This document shows positions 27,317 to 35,428 of a stretch of 64,000 bases of DNA, piece by piece. Within the stretch, counting starts at the first letter, position 1, and every line of letters starts with the position of its first letter. The stretch is from Methanococcoides burtonii DSM 6242 (GTDB lineage: Archaea > Halobacteriota > Methanosarcinia > Methanosarcinales > Methanosarcinaceae). Location: contig NC_007955.1 in NCBI RefSeq assembly GCF_000013725.1, positions 1,209,579 to 1,273,578 on the forward strand. Reading direction: 5' to 3'. Below the pieces are notes generated by a model. It worked only from the letters and a program-made list of their open reading frames with translations, was not told where the DNA came from and ran no database searches. The translations under genes were made by a program, and so were the position numbers.

Positions 27317-27898
27317 TCATTTTCGGATCATAGGTTTTCCGCATTCGGGACAGATTACCTGAGCACAAGGGGTACCTGGCTGGTGAGTTTGTTCATAACC
27401 GCAGTTCGGACATTTACATACACCCCCTGTTCCTACAACATTATTTCCGTTACCAGCACGGAATCCCCTTTGCCCTCTGCCTTGATTCTGACCTCCTATC
27501 GGTCCTTGACCTCTGCCTTGATTCTGTCCTCCTATCGGTCCTTGACCTCTAGGTTGATTCTGTCCTCCTATCGGTCCTTGACCTCTAGGTCCTGTTCCAT
27601 CCTTTCCTGGCATTGTATAATCTCCTCCTTCTACTCGTATTGATTTTCCATTTACTAATGCATCTGCTATTTTCTGCAATGTTCTTTGGAGCGTCCTTTG
27701 AAATGTGGACTGGTGTATTTGCATCGTCTGAGCTGCATTTTCCTGTTTCATTTTTTCAAGAGTGCTCAGTCTGAGGGTTTCCAGTTCATCAATGGTTATG
27801 TTCACTTCTTCCATATCTTTCAGACAAGTGCCAGATGGCTTGAAATGCCTTGTATTGTAGTCGAAATTAACCATTTTTCGTTTTCTTGGCCGTCCCAT
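27317..27898 (-). CDS. DUF134 DNA-binding protein with glycine repeats and zinc ribbon
   Basis: The N-terminal 90 residues are a DUF134 helix-turn-helix protein: GRPRKRKMVNFDYNTRHFKPSG, then VNITIDELETLRLSTLEKM and QTMQIHQSTFQRTLQRTLQK. A flexible middle contains three tandem copies of RGQGPIGGQNQ plus one residue, encoded by 36-base DNA repeats. The C-terminus is a zinc ribbon (CKCPNCGYEQ and CAQVICPECGKP). ATG 27898 gives the usual MGRPRK start; an upstream in-frame start would add eight unlikely residues. DUF134 proteins are predicted regulators often found with metal-cluster proteins. Its target here is unknown. Confidence 0.8.
   Translation of the reverse strand: MGRPRKRKMVNFDYNTRHFKPSGTCLKDMEEVNITIDELETLRLSTLEKMKQENAAQTMQIHQSTFQRTLQRTLQKIADALVNGKSIRVEGGDYTMPGKDGTGPRGQGPIGGQNQPRGQGPIGGQNQGRGQGPIGGQNQGRGQRGFRAGNGNNVVGTGGVCKCPNCGYEQTHQPGTPCAQVICPECGKPMIRK
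27470..27600 (-). repeat. Tandem 36-base repeats inside the DUF134 gene
   Basis: About three copies of a 36-base unit, containing tcctatcggtccttgacctct on the plus strand in each, encode the RGQGPIGGQNQ peptide repeats. The copies differ at only a few positions, so recent slippage or duplication is likely, and copy number may vary between strains. Confidence 0.8.
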
Positions 27899-27939
27899 AT
27901 TATGCATTATAATGCATAACATACATAAACTTAACGTTC

Positions 27940-28729
27940 GGCTTTGTAGAAATCCTCATCCAAACTAAAAACACAGTCTTGATAAATCTGTCAAGATTGT
28001 GCAATATCACTTTGAACTTCACTTATTTACTTGATTTCTATACTTTCTCGCACGCAAGTTTTCTCCATATTTTCTTTTCAAAACCGAAAACATCGTTTCA
28101 CTCAAATTTCGCATAGAGTATATCTTGCTATCGAATTCCCGTAACATGTTATTACGATATCTTTCTTTGATTCACTTTCGTTCACGTTTTCTTAGTGGAA
28201 CAATTGCTATTGATCCAAGTTTCCCCCTTGCTAATTCGTGGATGTTTTCAAAATCATAGGCTTTATCCATCACATAATATATAGATCTCCTATTGCGATG
28301 ACATTGCAATAGCAATGTCTTTGCATGTTTTGCATCATGAACAGATTTACCAGATATCTTGTAACCAGTGATTACAAATTTACTAACAACAACTGAAATG
28401 CTAGTTTTAACGTAACTTCGCCTCCACTTTTTAATTCGCCAGGAATAATAATTGCTACAATAACCACTTGTGAACCCAGTGGAATCAATTGCATTAATGT
28501 CAATTGAATCTCTATTTTTATATAATCGGTCAAGTGTTTTCCTAAAGATAGTATCCAAAACAACAGAATACGTACGAGTAACAAATTTCTGAAATGTGTT
28601 CCAGATTTATAATTTGGAACAAACACAATCATCCCCTTATTTTTTTTGTTGGAGAACAATCACATGGGACTTATTATTGTAAAAATGAGTGGCTTAGTCG
28701 AAGTTAGAAAAGAGGATTTCTACAGAGCC
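27940..28729 (-). mobile_element. Decayed insertion sequence with 18-base terminal inverted repeats
   Basis: The ends are ggctttgtagaaatcctc (27940-27957) and, inverted, ggctctgtagaaatcctc (28712-28729), which differ at one base. They enclose 790 bases with the remains of a DDE transposase on the minus strand. No clear target-site duplication is seen. The element is too short to hold a full transposase of this type, so an internal deletion is likely. Confidence 0.75.
28022..28620 (-). pseudogene. Transposase fragment, IS5/IS4-like DDE type
   Basis: The minus strand encodes IDINAIDSTGFTSGYCSNYY, then YVMDKAYDFENIHEL and, after an in-frame TGA at about 28169-28171, LSETMFSVLKRKYGENL with RARKYRNQ at the end. 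These are the first Asp, second Asp and final Glu regions of a DDE transposase. The N-terminal part is missing and a stop interrupts the C-terminal part, so the gene is dead. The IS5-type assignment comes from the spacing and the KYGENLRARKYR ending, not from a search. Confidence 0.7.
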
Positions 28730-28974
28730 CTTTTTTGATACTGAAATTGTCTGTGAGCTTATAGCTCACAAGAGCTTTCAATAGACTGTTGATGTCAATA
28801 CCATGTTTATTGTGTTTACCAAAACAGTGGGAAAATTAAGGGCACATACAGTTTTTCAACGCTCAGGATGGTTCTAATCGGAAAGGATATATTGGTATTA
28901 GGAACTATTTCGTATGTTCTTAGCATGGTTTACATTTTTGTCGATTCAAACAAAACTAAGAAAATTTATATTAA

Positions 28975-29215
28975 TTTTGACTGTCAAACTTGGGTTTTAT
29001 GTAAAAGACAATGGTATTGGAATTCCGAATGATAAACTTGGCATCATATTCGATCTTTTCAAACAAGTCGATTCTTCGCTTAGCAGAAATTTTGGTGGGA
29101 CCGGACTTTGACTCTCCATATCTAAACAACTGATCGAATTACACGGTGGAAATATTCAAGTTGAGAGTGAAGAAAGGAAATGTAGTATATTTAAATTTAC
29201 GATTCCAAAGAAACC
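28975..29215 (+). pseudogene. Histidine kinase ATPase-domain fossil
   Basis: The frame reads [37 protein letters not shown], then TGA, then LSISKQLIELHGGNIQVES and IFKFTIPKK. These are the G1, F and G2 boxes of a HATPase_c domain. The TGA (29109-29111) replaces the glycine codon of the usual GTGLGLSI motif. No kinase core or sensor domain is found upstream, where the decayed insertion sequence lies. It is the 3' remnant of a lost two-component kinase. The 250 bases before it hold nothing else I can name. Confidence 0.75.
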
Positions 29216-29274
29216 TTTGATCATGGTCAAAACAAACAATAACATTATTCAACCTCAAAAACATCAACTACCAC

Positions 29275-30123
29275 ATGAACACATCTCCAAAGATTCCCAT
29301 CACCGATGAACACATGCACATTGACCCACGTGCAAAGGGACTCAAAGCGGTCAAAGAGTTCCAGAATGCAGGCGGAACTCACATCATCCTTGTAACAAAA
29401 CCAACGTGGACCATAGGAGTGGAAGTTACAAGACCGGAGGATTACAAGATAGTGTTTGATGAGACCGTTGACCTTGCCAACCAGATCAACGAGACCGGTG
29501 TCACAGCATTCCCGGTCCTTGGAGTTCATCCTGCGGAGATAAACAAACTGAACGAACGTATGGAACTTGAAAAGGCAGTGGAGCTTATGAAAGGCGGGCT
29601 TGAGATCGCTTCAGAGTACGTTGAAGAAGGGCTTGCAGTGGGGCTTAAAAGTGGAAGACCGCACTACCCGGTGTCAGAAGAGATATGGGATGCATCCAAT
29701 ACTATCATGGAACATGGGTTCACACTGGCAAAGGGTGCCGGTTGTGCCATCCAGTTGCATACTGAAAGCGTTGGGGAACCGGAACTGATAGACATCACTG
29801 AAAGAGCAAAAAGGACCGGCATTCAGCTCAATAGAGTGGTCAAGCATTACGCCCCACCGCTTGTTAATGTCTGTGAAAGGCTTGGCATCTTCCCGGGTGT
29901 CTTGGCAGGAAAAGGAGCCATTGAAGAAGCTCTTGAGCAGGGCACTCGCTTCATGATGGAGACCGATTACATCGATGATCCTGAAAGACCAGGAGCTGTC
30001 CTTGGACCAAAGACCATTCCCCGAAGGACATTGAAACTGGTAGAAGAGTATGGGGAAGAACTATTCTGGAAAATTCACAAGGAGAATGTGGAAGAGGTCT
30101 ATGAGGTGGAGATCGAATTGTAA
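29275..30123 (+). CDS. TatD-related metal-dependent hydrolase (COG1099 type)
   Basis: This 282-residue protein has an amidohydrolase-like TIM barrel. Metal ligands are visible as DEHMHIDPRAKG (HxH at about residues 13-15), LGVHPAEIN, a His in AIQLHTESVGEPELID, a His in VVKHYAPP and an Asp in MMETDYIDDPERPG. The family is widespread in archaea; activity as a DNase or other phosphohydrolase is not established for this branch. It directly follows the histidine-kinase fossil, so its promoter region has probably been rearranged. Base composition is richer in G+C than the fossil DNA to its left. Confidence 0.82.
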   Translation: MNTSPKIPITDEHMHIDPRAKGLKAVKEFQNAGGTHIILVTKPTWTIGVEVTRPEDYKIVFDETVDLANQINETGVTAFPVLGVHPAEINKLNERMELEKAVELMKGGLEIASEYVEEGLAVGLKSGRPHYPVSEEIWDASNTIMEHGFTLAKGAGCAIQLHTESVGEPELIDITERAKRTGIQLNRVVKHYAPPLVNVCERLGIFPGVLAGKGAIEEALEQGTRFMMETDYIDDPERPGAVLGPKTIPRRTLKLVEEYGEELFWKIHKENVEEVYEVEIEL

Positions 30124-30186
30124 AAGCAGATCGTTCAACGACCTGTCAGGAGCAATTACAACCAAGCCATTATGATTAGACAAAAT

Positions 30187-30312
30187 TCATGCTTCCTCAA
30201 ATGTCATAACTTCATAAGATAAGAGTTCTCCTTCCTCGTCTTCTTCCTCTTCCCATGTTCTGACCCAGATTGTATTCTCAAGAAATGTCTGAAAATCCGA
30301 TTCATCCGTCAT
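30187..30312 (-). CDS. Possible small acidic protein, 41 residues
   Basis: A 41-codon frame from ATG 30312 to TGA 30187 encodes MTDESDFQTFLENTIWVRTW, then a run of eight acidic residues, and ends YEVMTFEEA. Amino-acid choice looks like a genuine small protein and not random frame. The ribosome site is weak. It lies convergent to the TatD-like gene. I know no function. Confidence 0.4.
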   Translation of the reverse strand: MTDESDFQTFLENTIWVRTWEEEEDEEGELLSYEVMTFEEA

Positions 30313-30663
30313 TGTTTATAAACAAAACAATTTCATCAGCACATTCCTTATGCAAAAATTGAAAGATTAATTGCACTGTTTTCGAAGAGGGGTATACCAT
30401 GATATGAGTAGATGAGAGAACGATAAATGTGCGAGGAGTATGAGAAGTTCAAATCTAAGCCCTCACACAACAAAGTAGGGGATATAAGTAAGTCGAAAAA
30501 AGATTTAATGAACCTTTTGACTGTGATTTTAATGTTATTAGGATAGATCGTATGCATGAATGGGATGTTTTTATGGAATTTCATGGATATAATCATCCCA
30601 CCATAAGAAAAAGAAAGATTATCAGGAGTATTTTCGTTTTCATAGATTCACCTTTACGAAATC
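30313..30663. other. Intergenic region, 350 bases
   Basis: Short frames on the plus strand look partly coding (for example PFDCDFNVIRIDRMHEWDV followed by FMEFHGYNHPT near 30510-30600) but none has a start or full length. This is possibly a gene relic. I see no RNA gene or repeat. Confidence 0.3.
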
Positions 30664-31914
30664 TCAAATCCTTTTCTTCATATTTCTGAAAATCATGAAC
30701 ATCGAGAGAACTGCAATAAATGTGCTAAACCCAGGTGTATCCTCAGGAGTAGATGCAGGTTCAGACTTCATAGTTGTTGAAGGTGCAGATGTAAGTTCTA
30801 CATCAAGGTTGATCACTGATATTGCCATTTTGTCACCATTGATTGCCATAGTTACAATTTTATCCCCTTTGGGTGACCACTGAGGCATCAAACCTTCATC
30901 AATTCTAATCTGGTCAGTTCCATCACTGTTCATGATCCAGATTTCATATTCTCCAATGTTCCCGGAATTGAAAACAATTTTACTTCCATCAGGCGACCAG
31001 TCTGGATAAGACTGTGATACAAAATACTTGGAATTATTGGTAAGAGGTTTTTTATTGCTACCATCAGTATCCATTACCCATATGCTGGATGTGTAATTTT
31101 CATGATCTCCCTTTACATAAACTATTTTTGTACCATCAGGCGACCAGTCAATATTGTAAGCAGATCCATCTACAAGTTGTATTTTATCGGATCCGTCTTT
31201 GTTCATGATCCAGATTCCACCATTGCCGGATTCATTTGATACAAAAGCTATTTTTTCTCCATCTGATCTCCATGTTGCCCCGATGTTATCTTTTCTACTG
31301 GTGGTGAGCTTTAGATTATTACTACCATCGTGATCGACAATCCAGATATCGTAATCTTTAGAGACTTTAGAAATGTTGAACATTTGTTCTTTTTTGCCAT
31401 TTATTTCTACGGTTTCCCAAACATTCCTGTTTTCAGAAGATGCAGAAACATAAACGATCTGTGAACTGCCTGGACTCCATGAAATGCCCCATCTGCCCGC
31501 CAAACCAAGCAGATTGTTTTCAAGGTGTGCTCCATAAGTTAACTGTCTTTTATCTGAACCATCGATATCCATAATCCAAAGTTCATGATTGCCTGTAGCA
31601 TTTGAAACGAATAGGAGTTTTGTTCCATCAGGAGATAAAGGACTATTATATCCAAGTCCGAGCATACTATCTCCAGAAGCGAGTTGAATTTTGTTACTTC
31701 CATCAGCATCCATCATCCAAAAGTCTACAACCCAATCTCCTGACGTTATGTTTTCGAGATCTGATGATGTGTAAATGATTTTGTCACCATCAGTAGACCA
31801 TTGGGGATATCCAATGGATTCTGTTTCATCAGTAAGTTGCAATATTTCACTTGCATTGACAATGTTGGCTGAAAAAAAGCAAAGAAAGAAGATCAGGAGT
31901 AATTTTGTTTTCAT
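30664..31914 (-). CDS. TolB-type beta-propeller surface protein with PGF-CTERM anchor (copy 2)
   Basis: The 416-residue protein has an N-terminal signal peptide (KTKLLLIFFLCFFSANIVNA). About seven PD40/TolB propeller repeats follow, recognisable by WSPDGTKIVYVS-like strands and MDxDGSNKxQL turns. It ends with a Thr/Pro-rich linker and TPGFSTFIAVLSMFMIFRNMK, a PGF-CTERM signal for archaeosortase processing and lipid attachment. It should therefore sit on the outer cell surface. It is the last gene of a four-gene operon and a paralogue of the gene before it. The ligand is unknown. Confidence 0.82.
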   Translation of the reverse strand: MKTKLLLIFFLCFFSANIVNASEILQLTDETESIGYPQWSTDGDKIIYTSSDLENITSGDWVVDFWMMDADGSNKIQLASGDSMLGLGYNSPLSPDGTKLLFVSNATGNHELWIMDIDGSDKRQLTYGAHLENNLLGLAGRWGISWSPGSSQIVYVSASSENRNVWETVEINGKKEQMFNISKVSKDYDIWIVDHDGSNNLKLTTSRKDNIGATWRSDGEKIAFVSNESGNGGIWIMNKDGSDKIQLVDGSAYNIDWSPDGTKIVYVKGDHENYTSSIWVMDTDGSNKKPLTNNSKYFVSQSYPDWSPDGSKIVFNSGNIGEYEIWIMNSDGTDQIRIDEGLMPQWSPKGDKIVTMAINGDKMAISVINLDVELTSAPSTTMKSEPASTPEDTPGFSTFIAVLSMFMIFRNMKKRI

Positions 31915-31935
31915 AAATACACCTTTACGAAACTA

Positions 31936-33159
31936 TCAGTTCCTTCTATTTATGTTTTTACCAAGCATAAAGAACGAAAGCATTGCAATAACAGCACTAA
32001 ATCCCGGTGTTTTTTCTTCTGGATGTTGAATGTCCTCTGGTACATATTCCATAGGAATTGCAGGTTCAGATTTGAATTTTTCATCAAGAGCAATCACTGA
32101 TACAACTGAATTATTGCCACTTTTTCCCGTAAAAGCAATTTTGTTACCCATAGGGGACCATTGTGGCATCCATCCTTTCGCTAAAACGGTTTCATTTGTC
32201 CCATCCACGTCCATTACAATGATTTTCGGATCTGACTCATTTTTGTACGTGGTATCAAATGCAATCTTTTCCCCATCCGGGGAGAATTCCGGCCGTGCAT
32301 CCCACCTATCGTGCCTGCCAGTTAATTTTTTTTTATCACTTCCATCAGAGTTCATCACCCAAATTGAATGCGATGAATTGAAAAAAGTGGAAAGGTTAGA
32401 AGTATTAAGGACACTGGGTGAAACATATGCGATCTTTGTACCATCCATTGACCATTTGATATCCAATTCCTTTTCCTCGGAATTGGATAATTGTAACTTT
32501 CCGGTTCCATCGTAATTCATTACCCATATATCCGGATATCCACCACGATCTGAACGAAAAACTATTTTGTTTCCATGAGGTTGCCACAAAAACTGGGAAT
32601 CATTTTCATCCCCCTGAGTAATTAGGACTTTTTCTGTTCCATCGGGATTAAGGAGCCATAACTTTTTGGATTTGTCCACCATGAATATTTTAGTTGTGTT
32701 TTGAGCCCAACCATAGTATTCCGCATTTGAGCTGCCTTTAACTTTATTTTTGCTTGTTCCATCAGCATTCATAATCTGTATGTCGGTTTTTAGAAAAACT
32801 GGAATATCGCCAATAATTTCCACTCCCAACAGAGAGCCATAAAGGAGTTTGTCCCCATCAGGAGACCATGGATTGTCAGTAGGACTAAAACCAGAGATTA
32901 AAAAAAGAGGTCCTAATGATTTGCCGGACGTAAGTTGTGTTTTGTTGCTTCCATCGATGTCCATCATCCAGGTTTTTGTGTTTCCAATAGCTCCTACCTC
33001 AGAAAGTGTGTGATATACTATCATTTCTCCATCAGGAGACCATTGAGGAAATCCGTTGGATTCGGTTCCGTCTGTTAACTCTATAGTCTCATTTGCACTT
33101 ACGTGAGTGATTGAGACAAATAGTACTAAAATTATCAGAATCAAGCTAATATTTGACAT
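31936..33159 (-). CDS. TolB-type beta-propeller surface protein with PGF-CTERM anchor (copy 1)
   Basis: This is a 407-residue paralogue of the neighbouring propeller protein. It has a signal peptide (SNISLILIILVLFVSITHVSA) and repeated WSPDGxKIxF and MNxDGSDKxKL units. The C-terminal anchor region is KTPGFSAVIAMLSFFMLGKN with basic residues after it. The repeats diverge from copy 2 along their whole length, so the duplication is not recent. It begins 15 bases after the Ig-like gene's stop and is followed 21 bases later by copy 2. Confidence 0.82.
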   Translation of the reverse strand: MSNISLILIILVLFVSITHVSANETIELTDGTESNGFPQWSPDGEMIVYHTLSEVGAIGNTKTWMMDIDGSNKTQLTSGKSLGPLFLISGFSPTDNPWSPDGDKLLYGSLLGVEIIGDIPVFLKTDIQIMNADGTSKNKVKGSSNAEYYGWAQNTTKIFMVDKSKKLWLLNPDGTEKVLITQGDENDSQFLWQPHGNKIVFRSDRGGYPDIWVMNYDGTGKLQLSNSEEKELDIKWSMDGTKIAYVSPSVLNTSNLSTFFNSSHSIWVMNSDGSDKKKLTGRHDRWDARPEFSPDGEKIAFDTTYKNESDPKIIVMDVDGTNETVLAKGWMPQWSPMGNKIAFTGKSGNNSVVSVIALDEKFKSEPAIPMEYVPEDIQHPEEKTPGFSAVIAMLSFFMLGKNINRRN

Positions 33160-33174
33160 GTATTCCCCGCAGAT

Positions 33175-33900
33175 TTAATCTATGCCACAAGTAACATATG
33201 CACTACCAGAAAGTGTTGTTGGAATCCAATATATCAGCGCATGACACTCAGCAGTTAGATTAATTCTTACACTTGTAGAGCTATCCATAAAATGTGAAGG
33301 CAAATCAATTACCTCAATTCCTTCACCATTACAGTAGTTATGTACTTCAATTTCTCTTTCAAAGTGTGCTGGCTCAGGATCTTCTGGATATGTAATTACT
33401 TGCCAAGTGATAACAAACTGCAAGGATTGATCGCAGGATGTAACAATAGTATGGTTTTGAGCTCTATATCCTTCACATACAAGCGATGACCAATGAATTT
33501 CTATATAGTAGGTTCCATCAAATTTGTGATACAAAATTGAATTGTCAATCTCAATTGATGCATTTTCTGTAGCAGAATTGGTATCAGGGGATGATTGTCC
33601 AGTACCTGCTATTTCATCAACGTTCCAAATCCACGACTTTGACACTACAACGCCATCTTTCTCTGCCTCCACTTTTAATTCATGGCTTCCAAATACAGCA
33701 TCGTCGATGTAGGTATAATCAGTATTTGCCGTTGGATAATTGTTTGTCTGAACCACGACACCATCTAGCTTCCACCTTAGAACGTTGCAATTCAGGTTAA
33801 CACTTGCTTTGAATGTTCTTGATTCGCCAGCATAGTTAGAAATCGGTGATTCCGGACTTATCAATGTAATTTCAAGATCAGGTGTGCCTCCGCCTCCCAT
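33175..33900 (-). CDS. Ig/PKD-like protein of unknown function
   Basis: The 241-residue product starts with MGGGGTPDLEITLISPESP and an immunoglobulin-like domain (YAGESRTFKASVNLNCNVLRW, then KLDGVVVQTNN and GSHELKVEAEKDG) of the kind seen in methanogen surface proteins. The second half is beta-rich and has six cysteines (VCEGY, TSCDQ, NYCNG, TAECHA, VTCGID), which suggests disulfides. There is no signal peptide, which is odd for such a protein. A GGAGGT ribosome site supports the start. It begins two bases after the P-loop gene's stop, so the genes are translated together. Confidence 0.6.
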   Translation of the reverse strand: MGGGGTPDLEITLISPESPISNYAGESRTFKASVNLNCNVLRWKLDGVVVQTNNYPTANTDYTYIDDAVFGSHELKVEAEKDGVVVSKSWIWNVDEIAGTGQSSPDTNSATENASIEIDNSILYHKFDGTYYIEIHWSSLVCEGYRAQNHTIVTSCDQSLQFVITWQVITYPEDPEPAHFEREIEVHNYCNGEGIEVIDLPSHFMDSSTSVRINLTAECHALIYWIPTTLSGSAYVTCGID

Positions 33901-33902
33901 AA

Positions 33903-34952
33903 TTACACCTCCAGGTATCCTTCTTTAATCAGGTATTGTGGTAAAATCCAACCATTGCAAAATATCATATTATCCTCCTTACTGAGTATCGGATGATTTC
34001 GATTTTCCCACCATATGTCACAATCCGGTGTCCAAAATTTATTGTTGTAAACTTCATATAAACAGCCCTCTTCTCCTATGGGAGTTCCAACAGGTTCTTT
34101 CTTTATTTTTAGGTATATATTGTGTGGATTACTTTTCATACGTGCGCTAGTATGTGGGTCTTCACAAGATTTGGGTGCTGTTTCCAGATAACATGATGGC
34201 TGATAACATATCACGGGGGTTTTTGCCGGTTTGTAGAGCAATTTCAAACTTTCATCAAGACAGGAACCAACAATTGCGAGATCGTATTTTTCTTTCCGGT
34301 AATCTTTCATAAATTTTAGGTACTCATACCCATACCATTTCAGATTTGGGAAGATGTCCCAGAATTCAGCTGGAAAAGCACCGACAGCAATTACTTTTTT
34401 ATCGCTTTTTGGGAATGTCATTTTTGGGTTAATTGTATCAAATACAATTTCTTCTGCATGATGGAGATTGAAAGAGGTGTCAACACAGGGGAAATCAATT
34501 TTTGAAGGAACTTTTGTGATAATATTCTGGACATTCTTCTCATTAATTTGATCCCAGAATTCTGAAAAAGTAGGACTTATTCCTAAGACAAACTTTTTCC
34601 AGTTATCTTTCACCTCATAGGAAACAACTTCATTGATGTTGTGGAACAGGTCGATATATGTGGCACCAATTGGCCCATGTGGAAGCGTCACTTCAAGGAT
34701 ATACCTGTCATATCCTTCAGGTATCCATTGTTCAAGTGCTTCTTTACTTTTGGCAGCCTCTAGGGGAAGAGTATAATGGTAGCATCCATTTTGTAGAAAA
34801 GTTCCAACATCATACTGTCCTTTCATAGTTTGCAGGCATGCCACTTTCAGACCTTTCGATTTGAACTCTTTCTCAAGCAGAAGCGCTGTTGTAGTTTTTC
34901 CTTGCTCACACGGCGATGCAAGGACATAGATTTGATTTTGATTTTCATCCAT
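33903..34952 (-). CDS. P-loop NTPase related to BioD/CobB-type enzymes, unknown function
   Basis: The 349-residue cytoplasmic protein opens with IYVLASPCEQGKTTTALLLE, a Walker A of the deviant dethiobiotin-synthetase/CobB kind. KGLKVACLQTMKGQYDVGT, a switch-like Asp, and an RYILEVTLPHGPIGATYID Walker B region follow. The second half is rich in Cys, Trp and Tyr (CYQPSCYLET, TPDCDIWWENRNH) and matches no domain I know. It heads the four-gene operon: a GGGGGA ribosome site precedes its ATG and a TATA box (minus strand, about 35016-35030) lies 60-70 bases upstream. Pairing of a BioD-like NTPase with surface propellers is unusual. Confidence 0.6.
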   Translation of the reverse strand: MDENQNQIYVLASPCEQGKTTTALLLEKEFKSKGLKVACLQTMKGQYDVGTFLQNGCYHYTLPLEAAKSKEALEQWIPEGYDRYILEVTLPHGPIGATYIDLFHNINEVVSYEVKDNWKKFVLGISPTFSEFWDQINEKNVQNIITKVPSKIDFPCVDTSFNLHHAEEIVFDTINPKMTFPKSDKKVIAVGAFPAEFWDIFPNLKWYGYEYLKFMKDYRKEKYDLAIVGSCLDESLKLLYKPAKTPVICYQPSCYLETAPKSCEDPHTSARMKSNPHNIYLKIKKEPVGTPIGEEGCLYEVYNNKFWTPDCDIWWENRNHPILSKEDNMIFCNGWILPQYLIKEGYLEV

Positions 34953-35428
34953 ATGAGGATCCCCCTAATTTATTTGACTGATTGGCTAAAAAAACATATC
35001 AAATCTATTTATAATTTTTGATTATGTGTGTTACCATTTTAGATCATAATGTGACATCCTATAAAAAGGAGGACGGTTTTCAAGATGTTAAAACCGGATT
35101 TGATATGTCATCAATAATACAGCGTAACACTAATTAGAATTACATGATTTTCCTCATACTGACTCTTAATTCCTATATGATTTATGTTTGCATTTTTTGA
35201 AAAAAAGTTGAAAAGGACTTTTATTAACAATTTATGGAAACTGAATCTCGGGATAAATCGGAAAAAGCACTCTTAAACGCGTGTTACATGATATACTGCA
35301 AAGCGACAACATGTTCAAGTACATAAGTACGGATTAAATTCCAATCACATTTCAACCCAACAGCAAACCTTTAATCCTCTCACTCAAATATCTTTTATTC
35401 GACTTAATCTAAAAATACCCACAAAAAC
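34953..35428. other. Intergenic region, 476 bases, with inverted repeats
   Basis: The left part holds the promoter of the leftward operon. At 35052-35110 two nested inverted repeats occur: tgacat/atgtca outside (35052-35057, 35105-35110) and cggtttt/aaaaccg inside (35074-35080, 35090-35096). A ribosome-site-like aaggagga and a ten-codon ATG frame lie within them. The right part should hold the uvrA promoter; the ATG of uvrA has no obvious ribosome site. Confidence 0.35.

Noticed and set aside
27470-27600. Short direct repeats that could be taken for a CRISPR-like array
   Set aside because: The repeats are head-to-tail without spacers, lie inside an open reading frame and keep its phase, so they are protein-coding repeats.
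34953-35428. A 30-codon frame starting at ATG near 35234 (METESRDKSEKALLNACYMIY)
   Set aside because: No ribosome site, ordinary composition, and it lies in the expected uvrA promoter region. Not enough to call a gene.
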